Shown: piece after piece, positions 56,830-64,000 of the stretch
Numbering within the stretch: position 1 is the first letter of the stretch
Layout: each line of letters starts with the position of its first letter
Source of the DNA: Gilliamella sp. WF3-4
Lineage (GTDB): Bacteria; Pseudomonadota; Gammaproteobacteria; Enterobacterales; Orbaceae
Reading direction: 5' to 3'
NCBI RefSeq assembly: GCF_001690275.1
Contig: NZ_LZGW01000003.1
Span: 1-64,000, forward strand
DNA length: 64,000 nucleotides
Made by a program: the position numbers and the translations under genes
Notes under the pieces: generated by a model
Seen by the model: the letters and a program-made list of their open reading frames with translations, nothing else
What the model was told of the DNA's origin: nothing
The model's database searches: none

Positions 56830-58161
56830 TTATTTTGCTATAGATCCGGCAATATTTAAAATATCCCATGGTCTTGAAAATGGTGGCGCATACAAAAAAT
56901 CCATCATGGCAAACTCATCAATTTTTAAATTTGCCCATATTGCAGTTGCTAACGTATTTACTCTTAATACCGCACCACTTCCACCAACTATTTGCCCTCC
57001 TAAAATCTCGCGAGTATCGGCATGGTAAATCAGTTTTGCTGTTACACTTGTTTGTCCAGCAACATAGTTGCTATGGTTTTTATCTTTAACCATTACAGTT
57101 TTATAAGGAATTTTGGCTTTTTTTGCTTCGCTTTCGGTTAAACCAGCTCGCCCTGCCTCAATATCAAAAACCTTTAGGGCTGATGTGCCAATAGTACCGG
57201 GGTATTCATTATGTCCTCCGCCTAAATTTTCGCCTGCGATTTTACCAAGCTTGTTTGCGCCTGTAGCAAGCGGAATATACACCATTGATTGGCTAATTCT
57301 ATGATGAAGTGCGGCACAATCTCCAGCGGCGTAGATGTCAGTAATATTGGTTTGCCCAAAGCGATTGGTTATGACTGCGCCGTTTTCAAGTGTGTTGATC
57401 CCCATGTTTTTATAGATAGCACTATTGGGTTTTACACCTGTTGCAATGATAACAACATCTGCTGGGTATTGCGATTTATCGGTAACCACATGAGTGACTG
57501 TATGAGCCCCTTCAAAGCCTAACACGCGTTCTTGTAAGTGTAGGTCACAATGTTGTTTGATGTTTTCTTCTATCAGTTCGGTAATTTGCTCATCAAAAGC
57601 ATCAACAAGAATTCTATCATCTAGCTGAATAAGTTTAACTTTTTTTTGTAGGGCAACGAGTGATTCGGCTATTTCAAGCCCAATATACCCAGCACCAACA
57701 ACAATAACATTTTGGGTATTTGGATTGGTTAACGCTTGTTTGATTGCTAGCCCATCATGTAGATCGCGTAAGGTGAAGATATTTTTTAATTGATTATTTT
57801 TAAAAGGCGGAATAATGGGGCTAGCACCAACCGCGAGTAGTAGTTTATCGTAGTTATCATCAAAGCAATTGCCTGTATTGAGATCTTTAATGGTTAATTT
57901 TTTTTGATTAACATCAAGTGCAATAACTTCATGTTGTGTCTTGATTTCAATGCCATCTTTTTGGAATTGTGCTGGTGTTCTGGATATCATTTCATTGGCA
58001 TCAGTAAAGTGGTTACCAATGAAATAAGGTAACCCACAAGCACCAAACGATACAATATCCGATTTTTCATAAATACGGATGGTGGCCTCAGGGTTTGTTC
58101 TTTTGGCTTTTGCCGCAGCACTTGCGCCTGCGGCTTGAGCGCCAATGATGATTATTTTCAC
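56830..58161 (-). CDS. CoA-disulfide reductase / NADH oxidase family flavoprotein
   Basis: 443 aa. FAD-binding start KIIIIGAQAAGASAAAKAKR, active-site Cys42 in VSFGACGLPYFIG, NAD-binding VIVVGAGYIGLEIAESLVAL, and the second FAD motif NITDIYAAGDCAAL. The C-terminal YAPPFSRPWDILN is typical of CoA-disulfide reductases. It reduces CoA disulfide or O2 with NAD(P)H. The two activities cannot be told apart from sequence. Upstream of the cystine-type symporter in the same direction, hinting at thiol/sulfur balance. Confidence 0.82.
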   Translation of the reverse strand: MKIIIIGAQAAGASAAAKAKRTNPEATIRIYEKSDIVSFGACGLPYFIGNHFTDANEMISRTPAQFQKDGIEIKTQHEVIALDVNQKKLTIKDLNTGNCFDDNYDKLLLAVGASPIIPPFKNNQLKNIFTLRDLHDGLAIKQALTNPNTQNVIVVGAGYIGLEIAESLVALQKKVKLIQLDDRILVDAFDEQITELIEENIKQHCDLHLQERVLGFEGAHTVTHVVTDKSQYPADVVIIATGVKPNSAIYKNMGINTLENGAVITNRFGQTNITDIYAAGDCAALHHRISQSMVYIPLATGANKLGKIAGENLGGGHNEYPGTIGTSALKVFDIEAGRAGLTESEAKKAKIPYKTVMVKDKNHSNYVAGQTSVTAKLIYHADTREILGGQIVGGSGAVLRVNTLATAIWANLKIDEFAMMDFLYAPPFSRPWDILNIAGSIAK

Positions 58162-58361
58162 TTAATTTTCTCCTTAGTGCTCAAAAACAGAATTATTCAA
58201 TACTAGCTTATCATACGTTATCAATCATACGGGTGATAGATAACTGCTTGGTTTTAATATTTGTTAGTTTAAAATTTGAATTATTTGAAAGATATCTGCT
58301 TTTTTATTTTATTAATCGTATTATGTTGTAAAAACTTTTCAAGTTACTGTGTTTTTGAATA

Positions 58362-59342
58362 TCAGTTTTTAAGTTTAACTGGTTGAATATAATTTATTAA
58401 ATCTATAATTAAATTAATCTGTAAATGAGTGTCATTTAATGCAGGAATATAATAAAAGTTTTTGCCACCTGCATTTAAAAAAACTTCTCGATTTTCTTCG
58501 TCAATTTCGTAAATGGTCTCAATACAGTCTACCGAAAATCCTGGGCAGATGACTTGCACATTTTTAACGCCTCTTTGAGCTAAAATTTGTAGTGTGCTAC
58601 TGGTGCTTGGTGTAACCCATTTACCTTTGCCAAATTTGGATTGATAAGCCATTTGAATGGGGATATTTATACCATTTTCTCGACATTTTTTGACTAATAA
58701 CTGCGTGGTCATTTCGCAACGTTGTATATAATCATCATTGCGGTTATGGATATAACGCTCAGGAATGCCATGATAAGAAAGCACAAGCACGTCAGGTTCT
58801 CCTTGGTGGTGAAAAGCCTGTTTAATTTGTAGATAAAGTGCATTGATATAGCTTCGATGATCGGCATAATCTCGAATATAGTCAATATGATCAATGATAT
58901 TGAGCGAAGTTATAATTTGCTTGATTTTATCAAGTACTGCGAGTGTAGTGGTTGTTGAATATTGTGGAAAGAGAGGTAATACTGTAATTTTTGTGCATGA
59001 TCGCAGGTTATTTAACGCAGATTGCAAATTGGGATCGCCATAAGTCATGGCTAATTCACATTGAATATTAGGTAAATGGTGTTGTAATTTATCACATAAT
59101 AATCGGCTATAATGCAATAAAGGCGAGGCGTTATTTATCCAGATTTTTTGGTAATGATTAATAATATAAGGCACTCGTTTAGGTATTACGCGGTACTTTA
59201 AAATTGGATACCAAAGCAGTTTTGGCAAATCAACTACATGCCGATCAAGCAAAAACTCGGTTAGATACTGCTTTATTGCATCTGGCGTTGCCGCATTTGG
59301 TGTGCCTAGATTAACTAGCAATAATCCTTGTTTTTTGTCCAT
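58362..59342 (-). CDS. hemH: Ferrochelatase
   Basis: 326 aa. It inserts Fe2+ into protoporphyrin IX, the last haem step. N-terminal GLLLVNLGTPNAATPDAIKQ YL, the catalytic His in LSYHGIPERYI, and the Glu in FSVDCIETIYEIDEEN are present. It lies 9 nt downstream of waaA, suggesting co-transcription. Confidence 0.96.
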   Translation of the reverse strand: MDKKQGLLLVNLGTPNAATPDAIKQYLTEFLLDRHVVDLPKLLWYPILKYRVIPKRVPYIINHYQKIWINNASPLLHYSRLLCDKLQHHLPNIQCELAMTYGDPNLQSALNNLRSCTKITVLPLFPQYSTTTTLAVLDKIKQIITSLNIIDHIDYIRDYADHRSYINALYLQIKQAFHHQGEPDVLVLSYHGIPERYIHNRNDDYIQRCEMTTQLLVKKCRENGINIPIQMAYQSKFGKGKWVTPSTSSTLQILAQRGVKNVQVICPGFSVDCIETIYEIDEENREVFLNAGGKNFYYIPALNDTHLQINLIIDLINYIQPVKLKN

Positions 59343-59351
59343 AAGCGAGCC

Positions 59352-60623
59352 TTATTTGACACAAAGATAAGGGTTGATAACATCAAGAAGCCTACCTAGT
59401 GCGCCTTGATTTTGTTTTAATACTTGATAAGCATTTTCGCCAATCTGTTTACGATTGGTGTTATTTTCTAAAAGATCATTAATTGCTGAATAAAGGGAAG
59501 CTGGGGAGCTATCACAAATGATCATCCCTTTAGCTGCAATAAGCTGTTCACAAATAACTTTAAAATTGAAAAAATGTTCGCCACTAATGATAGGAATATG
59601 GTGGAGAGCTGGCTCTAATGGGTTATGCCCACCATGTTTCACTAAACTACCGCCAACGAAAGCGATATCGGCAAGACCGTAAAGCGTGGCTAACTCGCCC
59701 ATTGTGTCGCCTAAAATGACTTGCGTTTGTTTAGTAGGAACTTGCTTACTACTACGGTTTATATAAGTTAACCCGTGATCATTAATTAATTTTTCAACTG
59801 CTTTAAAACGCTCTGGATGGCGAGGAACAATAATTAATAGTAAATCAGGATGTTTGGTTAACAAAAGTTCAAAGGCAGCTAGGATGATTTCATCTTCACC
59901 ATGATGTGTGCTTGCAGCGATAAAGACAGGTTGGTTTAATTGCCATTGTTGCTTTAGCTTTGTGGTTGTTTGCCGCTGTTGATCCGTTAAATTAATGTCA
60001 AATTTGATACTACCTGTTATCGCTAAATGATCGTTTGGCAACCCCAATGCGACAAACCGTTCGCCATCTTGTTTATTTTGAGCTGCCACTATACTGATTT
60101 TTGACAATAATTTACCAATAGCCGATCCTAGTTTGTGATATCTGTTAGCAGAGCGTTGCGATAATCTAGCATTGGCAATAACCAATGGAATATTTCGTTT
60201 ATGGCACTGGCAAATAAAATTAGGCCAAAGCTCCGTTTCCATAATGATAACTAACTTAGGCTGGGTCGTTTTTAAAAAACGATTTATCGCGCAAGGTAAA
60301 TCATAAGGTAAATATACATGATTGACACTATCGCCGAGCAATGCTTTAACTCGCTCAGATCCTGTTGGCGTCATGGTAGTAACAGTAATAGGTAAATTAG
60401 GGTATTGCTGTTGTAGCGCTTTAATGAGTGGAATCGCAGCAATCGTTTCACCGACCGATACGGCATGCACTAAAATACTATTAGCTTTCACTTTATTTTT
60501 ACAAAAACCATAGCGCTCACGCCACCGCTTTCGATAAGCCGGAGCTTTACGACTGCGCCAAAGTAACCTTAGCCACACTAAGGGCTGAATCAAATATAAT
60601 AAAACGGTATATAAAATTTGCAT
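59352..60623 (-). CDS. waaA: KDO transferase (3-deoxy-manno-octulosonic-acid transferase)
   Basis: 423 aa from the ATG at 60623 (MQILYTVLLYLIQPLVWLR); a TTG three codons earlier is possible. It adds KDO to lipid A at the inner membrane. N-terminal anchor helix, RKAPAYRKRWRERYGFC, the acceptor-domain Glu in AVSVGETIAAIPLI, METELWPNFI, and the GT-B donor region VGGSLVKHGGHNPLEPA. Follows orn by 9 nt, in one operon with hemH. Confidence 0.96.
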   Translation of the reverse strand: MQILYTVLLYLIQPLVWLRLLWRSRKAPAYRKRWRERYGFCKNKVKANSILVHAVSVGETIAAIPLIKALQQQYPNLPITVTTMTPTGSERVKALLGDSVNHVYLPYDLPCAINRFLKTTQPKLVIIMETELWPNFICQCHKRNIPLVIANARLSQRSANRYHKLGSAIGKLLSKISIVAAQNKQDGERFVALGLPNDHLAITGSIKFDINLTDQQRQTTTKLKQQWQLNQPVFIAASTHHGEDEIILAAFELLLTKHPDLLLIIVPRHPERFKAVEKLINDHGLTYINRSSKQVPTKQTQVILGDTMGELATLYGLADIAFVGGSLVKHGGHNPLEPALHHIPIISGEHFFNFKVICEQLIAAKGMIICDSSPASLYSAINDLLENNTNRKQIGENAYQVLKQNQGALGRLLDVINPYLCVK

Positions 60624-60632
60624 ATCAATCAA

Positions 60633-61196
60633 TTATCTTGATAGATCAAAAAAGTGCTGACGATAATAAGCCAGCTCGGCAATTGAATCACGAATATCAT
60701 CAAGCGCTTGGTGTGAGCTCTGTTTGCTAATTCCTTTTAATATTTCAGGCTTCCAACGTTTGGCTAATTCTTTGATGGTACTGACATCTAAATAGCGATA
60801 ATGAAAATAGCTTTCTAAATTAGGCATGTAGTTGAATAAAAAACGGCGATCTTGACCAATGGTATTACCGCAAATAGGTGAGCAGTTTTCAGGTACCCAC
60901 TGTTTTAAAAATTCGATAGTCTGCTGTTCGGCTTGCTGTTCAGTGATAGTGCTTTTTCGAACACGTTCAATTAATCCTGATTTACCGTGGGTGTTTTGGT
61001 TCCACTCATCCATCAATGCTAATTGCTCATCAGATTGATGAACCGCAATTACAGGTCCTTCAGCAAGAATAGTTAAGTTAGAATCAGTCACAACAGTTGC
61101 AATTTCAATAATACGATCGGTTATTGGATTAAGCCCCGTCATTTCAAGATCGATCCAAATAAGATGACTACTGTTAATTTGTGGTTGGTTGTTCAT
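60633..61196 (-). CDS. orn: Oligoribonuclease
   Basis: 187 aa from the ATG at 61196 ([19 protein letters not shown]); the longer frame to 61250 is leader. DEDDh 3'-5' exonuclease that degrades short RNAs and pGpG. The acidic residues sit in [10 protein letters not shown] (D, E), [12 protein letters not shown] (D) and [11 protein letters not shown] (H, D). Divergent from rsgA, as in E. coli. Confidence 0.97.
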   Translation of the reverse strand: MNNQPQINSSHLIWIDLEMTGLNPITDRIIEIATVVTDSNLTILAEGPVIAVHQSDEQLALMDEWNQNTHGKSGLIERVRKSTITEQQAEQQTIEFLKQWVPENCSPICGNTIGQDRRFLFNYMPNLESYFHYRYLDVSTIKELAKRWKPEILKGISKQSSHQALDDIRDSIAELAYYRQHFFDLSR

Positions 61197-61266
61197 AATT
61201 TTTGATAGAAATTTTCTTTTTGATACGCAGTAGTGTAGCATAACTGACAATCTGTTTTAGCAAAAA

Positions 61267-62304
61267 ATGAGTACTATGGCAAAAAATCGACTTTCCAATA
61301 ATCAAAAAAGACGTGTGGCGGCAAAACATCAACAACGATTAGCCATAAGGCAAGATGAAAACCTAGCAAGTTTTTCATCACCTCGTGATGGTGTGGTGGT
61401 AAGCCGTTATGGTAAATCGGCTGATGTTGAAGATAGTGGTGGGCTTATTTATCGGTGTAGTATTCGACGTACGTTACCTTCGTTAGTGACTGGTGATAAA
61501 GTGGTGTGGCGTGAAAGTTTAGAGCCAAACACCAACGGTATTATTGAAGCCGTTCACCCTAGGCATTCTGAACTTGTTCGACCTGATTTTTATGATGGGG
61601 TAAAACCTGTTGCAGCTAATGTTGATCAAATCGTGATTATTTCCGCTGTTTTGCCAGAGTTATCACTTAATATTATCGATCGCTATTTAGTCGCTTGTGA
61701 AAGTACTGATATACAACCTATTATTGTTTTAAACAAAATTGATTTACTCAATGATCAGCAACGCGCTGAGGTTGAAAAACAATTGGCGATTTATACTCGT
61801 ATTGGTTATCAAGTGTTGTATGTTTCATGCCAACCTCAACAAGGTATTGCGGTATTACAAGATATCTTGCAAGGTAAAGTTTCAATTTTAGTTGGTCAGT
61901 CTGGTGTGGGTAAATCAAGCATTATAAATTTGCTATTACCTCATCAATCACAATCGGCGATGACTGGTGGTATTTCAGAAATATCTGGTCTTGGGCAACA
62001 TACAACAACCTCGTCAAGGCTCTATCATTTACCCAATGGTGGCGATATTATTGATTCACCAGGAATACGTGAATTTGGCTTATGGCATCTAGAGCCTGAA
62101 CAAGTGATAAGTGGCTTTAAAGAATTCGATAACTATCTTGGCGGTTGCCATTTTCGTGATTGTAATCACTTTGATACGCCAGGTTGTTTGCTACAAAAAG
62201 CCGTGCAAGACGGTAATATTGCACCATCCAGGCTTGCCAACTATCATCGAATTTTACAAACAATGCAAGAAGTAAAAGCGAAAACCAACAAAAGCTATAA
62301 ATAA
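61267..62304 (+). CDS. rsgA: Ribosome small-subunit-dependent GTPase RsgA
   Basis: 345 aa. Circularly permuted GTPase for late 30S maturation: OB fold first, then LNKIDLL (G4), the P-loop [15 protein letters not shown] (G1), and [11 protein letters not shown] (G3). The C-terminal zinc knuckle is [18 protein letters not shown]. The basic N-terminus [19 protein letters not shown] is typical. Start could also be the Met at 61276. Confidence 0.97.
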   Translation: MSTMAKNRLSNNQKRRVAAKHQQRLAIRQDENLASFSSPRDGVVVSRYGKSADVEDSGGLIYRCSIRRTLPSLVTGDKVVWRESLEPNTNGIIEAVHPRHSELVRPDFYDGVKPVAANVDQIVIISAVLPELSLNIIDRYLVACESTDIQPIIVLNKIDLLNDQQRAEVEKQLAIYTRIGYQVLYVSCQPQQGIAVLQDILQGKVSILVGQSGVGKSSIINLLLPHQSQSAMTGGISEISGLGQHTTTSSRLYHLPNGGDIIDSPGIREFGLWHLEPEQVISGFKEFDNYLGGCHFRDCNHFDTPGCLLQKAVQDGNIAPSRLANYHRILQTMQEVKAKTNKSYK

Positions 62305-62786
62305 TTAGCTATTTTTTACAATAGCAACGCTTTTGCTGGCATTAAAATATGCAAAAAAAACTAAATATAATTAAAAAATCATCTACTTATAAATAAGTGG
62401 GTTACTAGGTTGTAACAGCGTAGACTAGTTAAACCAAGCAAAAAACTTCAATAAAATCAATGGCTTTTCTGAATGATTTTTAAGGGTAGTATGCATACAA
62501 TTTGTATATTCGCAATTTGTATACCTACTGAAAGTGATTATTGTCGCTATTTTGTATGGGAATGCGCCAATACCTAAAGTAAATTGCCTGCTTAAAATAT
62601 GAAAAGGTCGTCATAAGAGATTGTTTTTGCATGTAACGCTCTAAATATTTAACTATTTTAAATAAAAATTAATGCTTTAACCAAAAATTAAAAAACTAAA
62701 AACCTAAACGACATTAAACATTGATCTGCTCACAATCAGTGGCCACCGCTAATGGCAAATAGCTTGATTGTGGGCAGTGAATGAAC
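62305..62786. other. 482-bp spacer without a gene
   Basis: AT-rich spacer between convergent rsgA and the HdeD-type gene. It holds an operator-like ATACAA-T-TTGTAT palindrome at 62495-62507 with another TTGTAT at 62516, and the inverted repeat at 62726-62777. No ORF with a ribosome site was seen. Confidence 0.6.
62726..62777 (-). terminator. Long inverted repeat after the HdeD-type gene
   Basis: CTGCTCACAATCA and TGATTGTGGGCAG pair over 12 of 13 positions around a 26-nt loop, which itself holds GCCA/TGGC. It begins 9 nt past the stop. There is no T run, so the terminator role is tentative. Confidence 0.5.
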
Positions 62787-63341
62787 CTATTTACTATTGA
62801 TGGTCTTTAAAGCAAAACCAATAGCGACATATGCCCAACCTTGGAAAATAAGATCAATACCTAAAAACATACCTAAAACGTAAAGGCTGTCGTATGGCCA
62901 ACCAGTGATAATCATAAATCCTAAAATGAGGGTGATAATACCTGATGTGAGTATCCACCCCCAACGAGGTAAATCACGGTTATTCATAGCAGCAAATATT
63001 TGCGTAAAACCACTCATAATTAACAAAAAGGAAACCACTAAAGTTAAAGCGGATGAAACGGTAACAGGTTGAAAAAATGACATTAAACCAATAAAAATGT
63101 ATAGTACCCCCATTACAGCCCATAGTGCAGATTGACCGAAACTTTTAACCTGAAATGAATGTAGTGCTTGGATAATACCAGCGATCAAAATTAATGAACC
63201 AATAACATAGACCGAAAAAACAGTTGCAATGAACTGATAACCTAATGCGAAGCCTCCTAATATAATTAAAATAACACCCACTAAAATAAACCAGTTTGAT
63301 TTTTGTTTAAGACCGTAAAAATTATTTTGGTTAGATATCAT
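62787..63341 (-). CDS. HdeD-family membrane protein
   Basis: 184 aa, six hydrophobic helices in three pairs. The repeat pattern ILVGVILIILGGFALGYQFI, ALWAVMGVLYIFIGLMSFFQ and GWILTSGIITLILGFMIITG belongs to the HdeD/DUF308 family, associated with acid resistance in E. coli. No acid-stress neighbours (hdeAB, gadE) are seen, so the physiological role here is open. Confidence 0.87.
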   Translation of the reverse strand: MISNQNNFYGLKQKSNWFILVGVILIILGGFALGYQFIATVFSVYVIGSLILIAGIIQALHSFQVKSFGQSALWAVMGVLYIFIGLMSFFQPVTVSSALTLVVSFLLIMSGFTQIFAAMNNRDLPRWGWILTSGIITLILGFMIITGWPYDSLYVLGMFLGIDLIFQGWAYVAIGFALKTINSK

Positions 63342-63456
63342 ATTACTTTCCTATTTTATAAGTTAAATTTGGGTTTGAAATTAAAATCACTTTTAAGACA
63401 GGTGGTTTTGTCACAAGTGATTAATCAGTGAAAAGAAAGGCTGTGATACAATTCAT

Positions 63457-63493
63457 TGCACAGTAATTGTTTTATCAAAACAATTACTGTGCA
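63457..63493. repeat. Perfect 17-bp inverted repeat with 3-nt loop
   Basis: TGCACAGTAATTGTTTT, ATC, AAAACAATTACTGTGCA: all 17 pairs match. It lies between the HdeD-type gene's start and the SulP-gene stop, so it may end the latter's transcript, or be a binding site. Confidence 0.85.
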
Positions 63494-63529
63494 TATAAAT
63501 TAGACAATATAATAAAACTAAATTTACAA

Positions 63530-64000
63530 TTAATCTTTATCTTTCAGTGCTTCGTCTAATGTTGAATAGAACATGAGTTTGTTAGAAATAGGAACAATTT
63601 TAGCTCTAGCTAATGTTTTTAATGGCTGAAATTGTAACTCACAGATTGATAAATCAACATTTTCAGGCAACTCATCAATAAAATGTATTAAAGCATTAAG
63701 CCCACCAGCATCAAGTATGGGTACCGCATCCCATTGTAGTATTATGTGTTGATATCCATTAATCTTTTGATAAATTTCTAAAAAGGTACGTTCAGCAGCA
63801 GCAAAAAACAGCGGCCCATTAATACGAAGTACTAAAGTTTTGTCATTACTGCGATTAAGTTCAACTAAACGCGTCATTCGGGCTATTCTGCGCATAAATA
63901 GAATTGATGCAAGCACGATTCCCAATGTAATAGCTATCACCATATCAAATAGTACGGTTAGTGACATACAAAGCAACATAATTAAAATATCGTCTTTAGG
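63530..64000 (-). CDS. dauA: SulP-family transporter, DauA-like, C-terminal part (partial)
   Basis: The C-terminal ~157 codons; the frame is open to the window's right edge, so the N-terminal membrane domain lies beyond 64000. Last helices: LTVLFDMVIAITLGIVLASI LFMRRIARMTRL. The STAS domain follows: LVLRINGPLFFAAAERTFLE, ILQWDAVPILDAGGLNALIH, ICELQFQPLKTLARA. This arrangement matches DauA (YchM), a C4-dicarboxylate/anion transporter. Confidence 0.85.
   Translation of the reverse strand, partial: PKDDILIMLLCMSLTVLFDMVIAITLGIVLASILFMRRIARMTRLVELNRSNDKTLVLRINGPLFFAAAERTFLEIYQKINGYQHIILQWDAVPILDAGGLNALIHFIDELPENVDLSICELQFQPLKTLARAKIVPISNKLMFYSTLDEALKDKD

Noticed and set aside
58216-58243. Hairpin after hemH as a terminator
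   Set aside because: The stem is interrupted and has no T run on the - strand; too weak to list.

Overview
The window is a low-GC gammaproteobacterial chromosome segment. The core genes match enterobacterial and Pasteurellales-type families closely (pgi, ptsHI-crr, pepP, ispB, ffh, tyrB, galU, hemH, waaA, orn, rsgA). Strong AT bias together with a huge Rhs toxin-immunity array best fits the Orbaceae, such as Gilliamella, the bee gut symbionts. That assignment is inference from gene content, not a database match.

Region 1 (1-871): the 3' end of a 23S rRNA gene, a 5S rRNA gene and the rrn terminator, on the + strand.

Region 2 (about 880-32640): an orphan Rhs polymorphic-toxin array, almost wholly on the - strand. 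The repeated unit, read right to left, is a decayed piece of Rhs core (ending near a [13 protein letters not shown] motif), then a short variable C-terminal toxin tail, then a small immunity gene. About 26 immunity-type genes keep full reading frames, while nearly every Rhs core or toxin piece is truncated, frameshifted or interrupted by stops. No complete rhs, vgrG or T6SS gene is present. The array contains a near-identical tandem duplication, several paralogous toxin-immunity families, two toxin-immunity in-frame fusions, and remnants of IS256-family and two IS3-family elements, including a tiny MITE-like derivative. Near its right end is an island (28229-30324) with a HigB/RelE-type toxin-antitoxin pair, a lone XRE regulator, a 37-codon ORF and an unknown 164-aa protein.

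Region 3 (32710-44671): housekeeping genes. pgi converges on ptsH-ptsI-crr (sugar PTS and glycolysis entry). Then come a small lipoprotein, a YgfB-family gene with pepP, tonB divergent from ispB with a Fur-box-like site between them, an rhtA-like exporter, ffh and ridA.

Region 4 (44905-54783): tyrB, an entericidin-like lipoprotein, another lipoprotein, a DUF2569 membrane protein and galU, followed by a - strand cluster of poorly known envelope proteins: a Sel1-repeat protein, two related secreted/lipoproteins and a WG-repeat-like protein.

Region 5 (55325-64000): a TcyP-like symporter, a CoA-disulfide-reductase-type flavoprotein, hemH, waaA, orn, divergent rsgA, an HdeD-family membrane protein, and the C-terminal part of a DauA-like SulP transporter that runs off the right edge. 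Several stable hairpins lie in the spacers.
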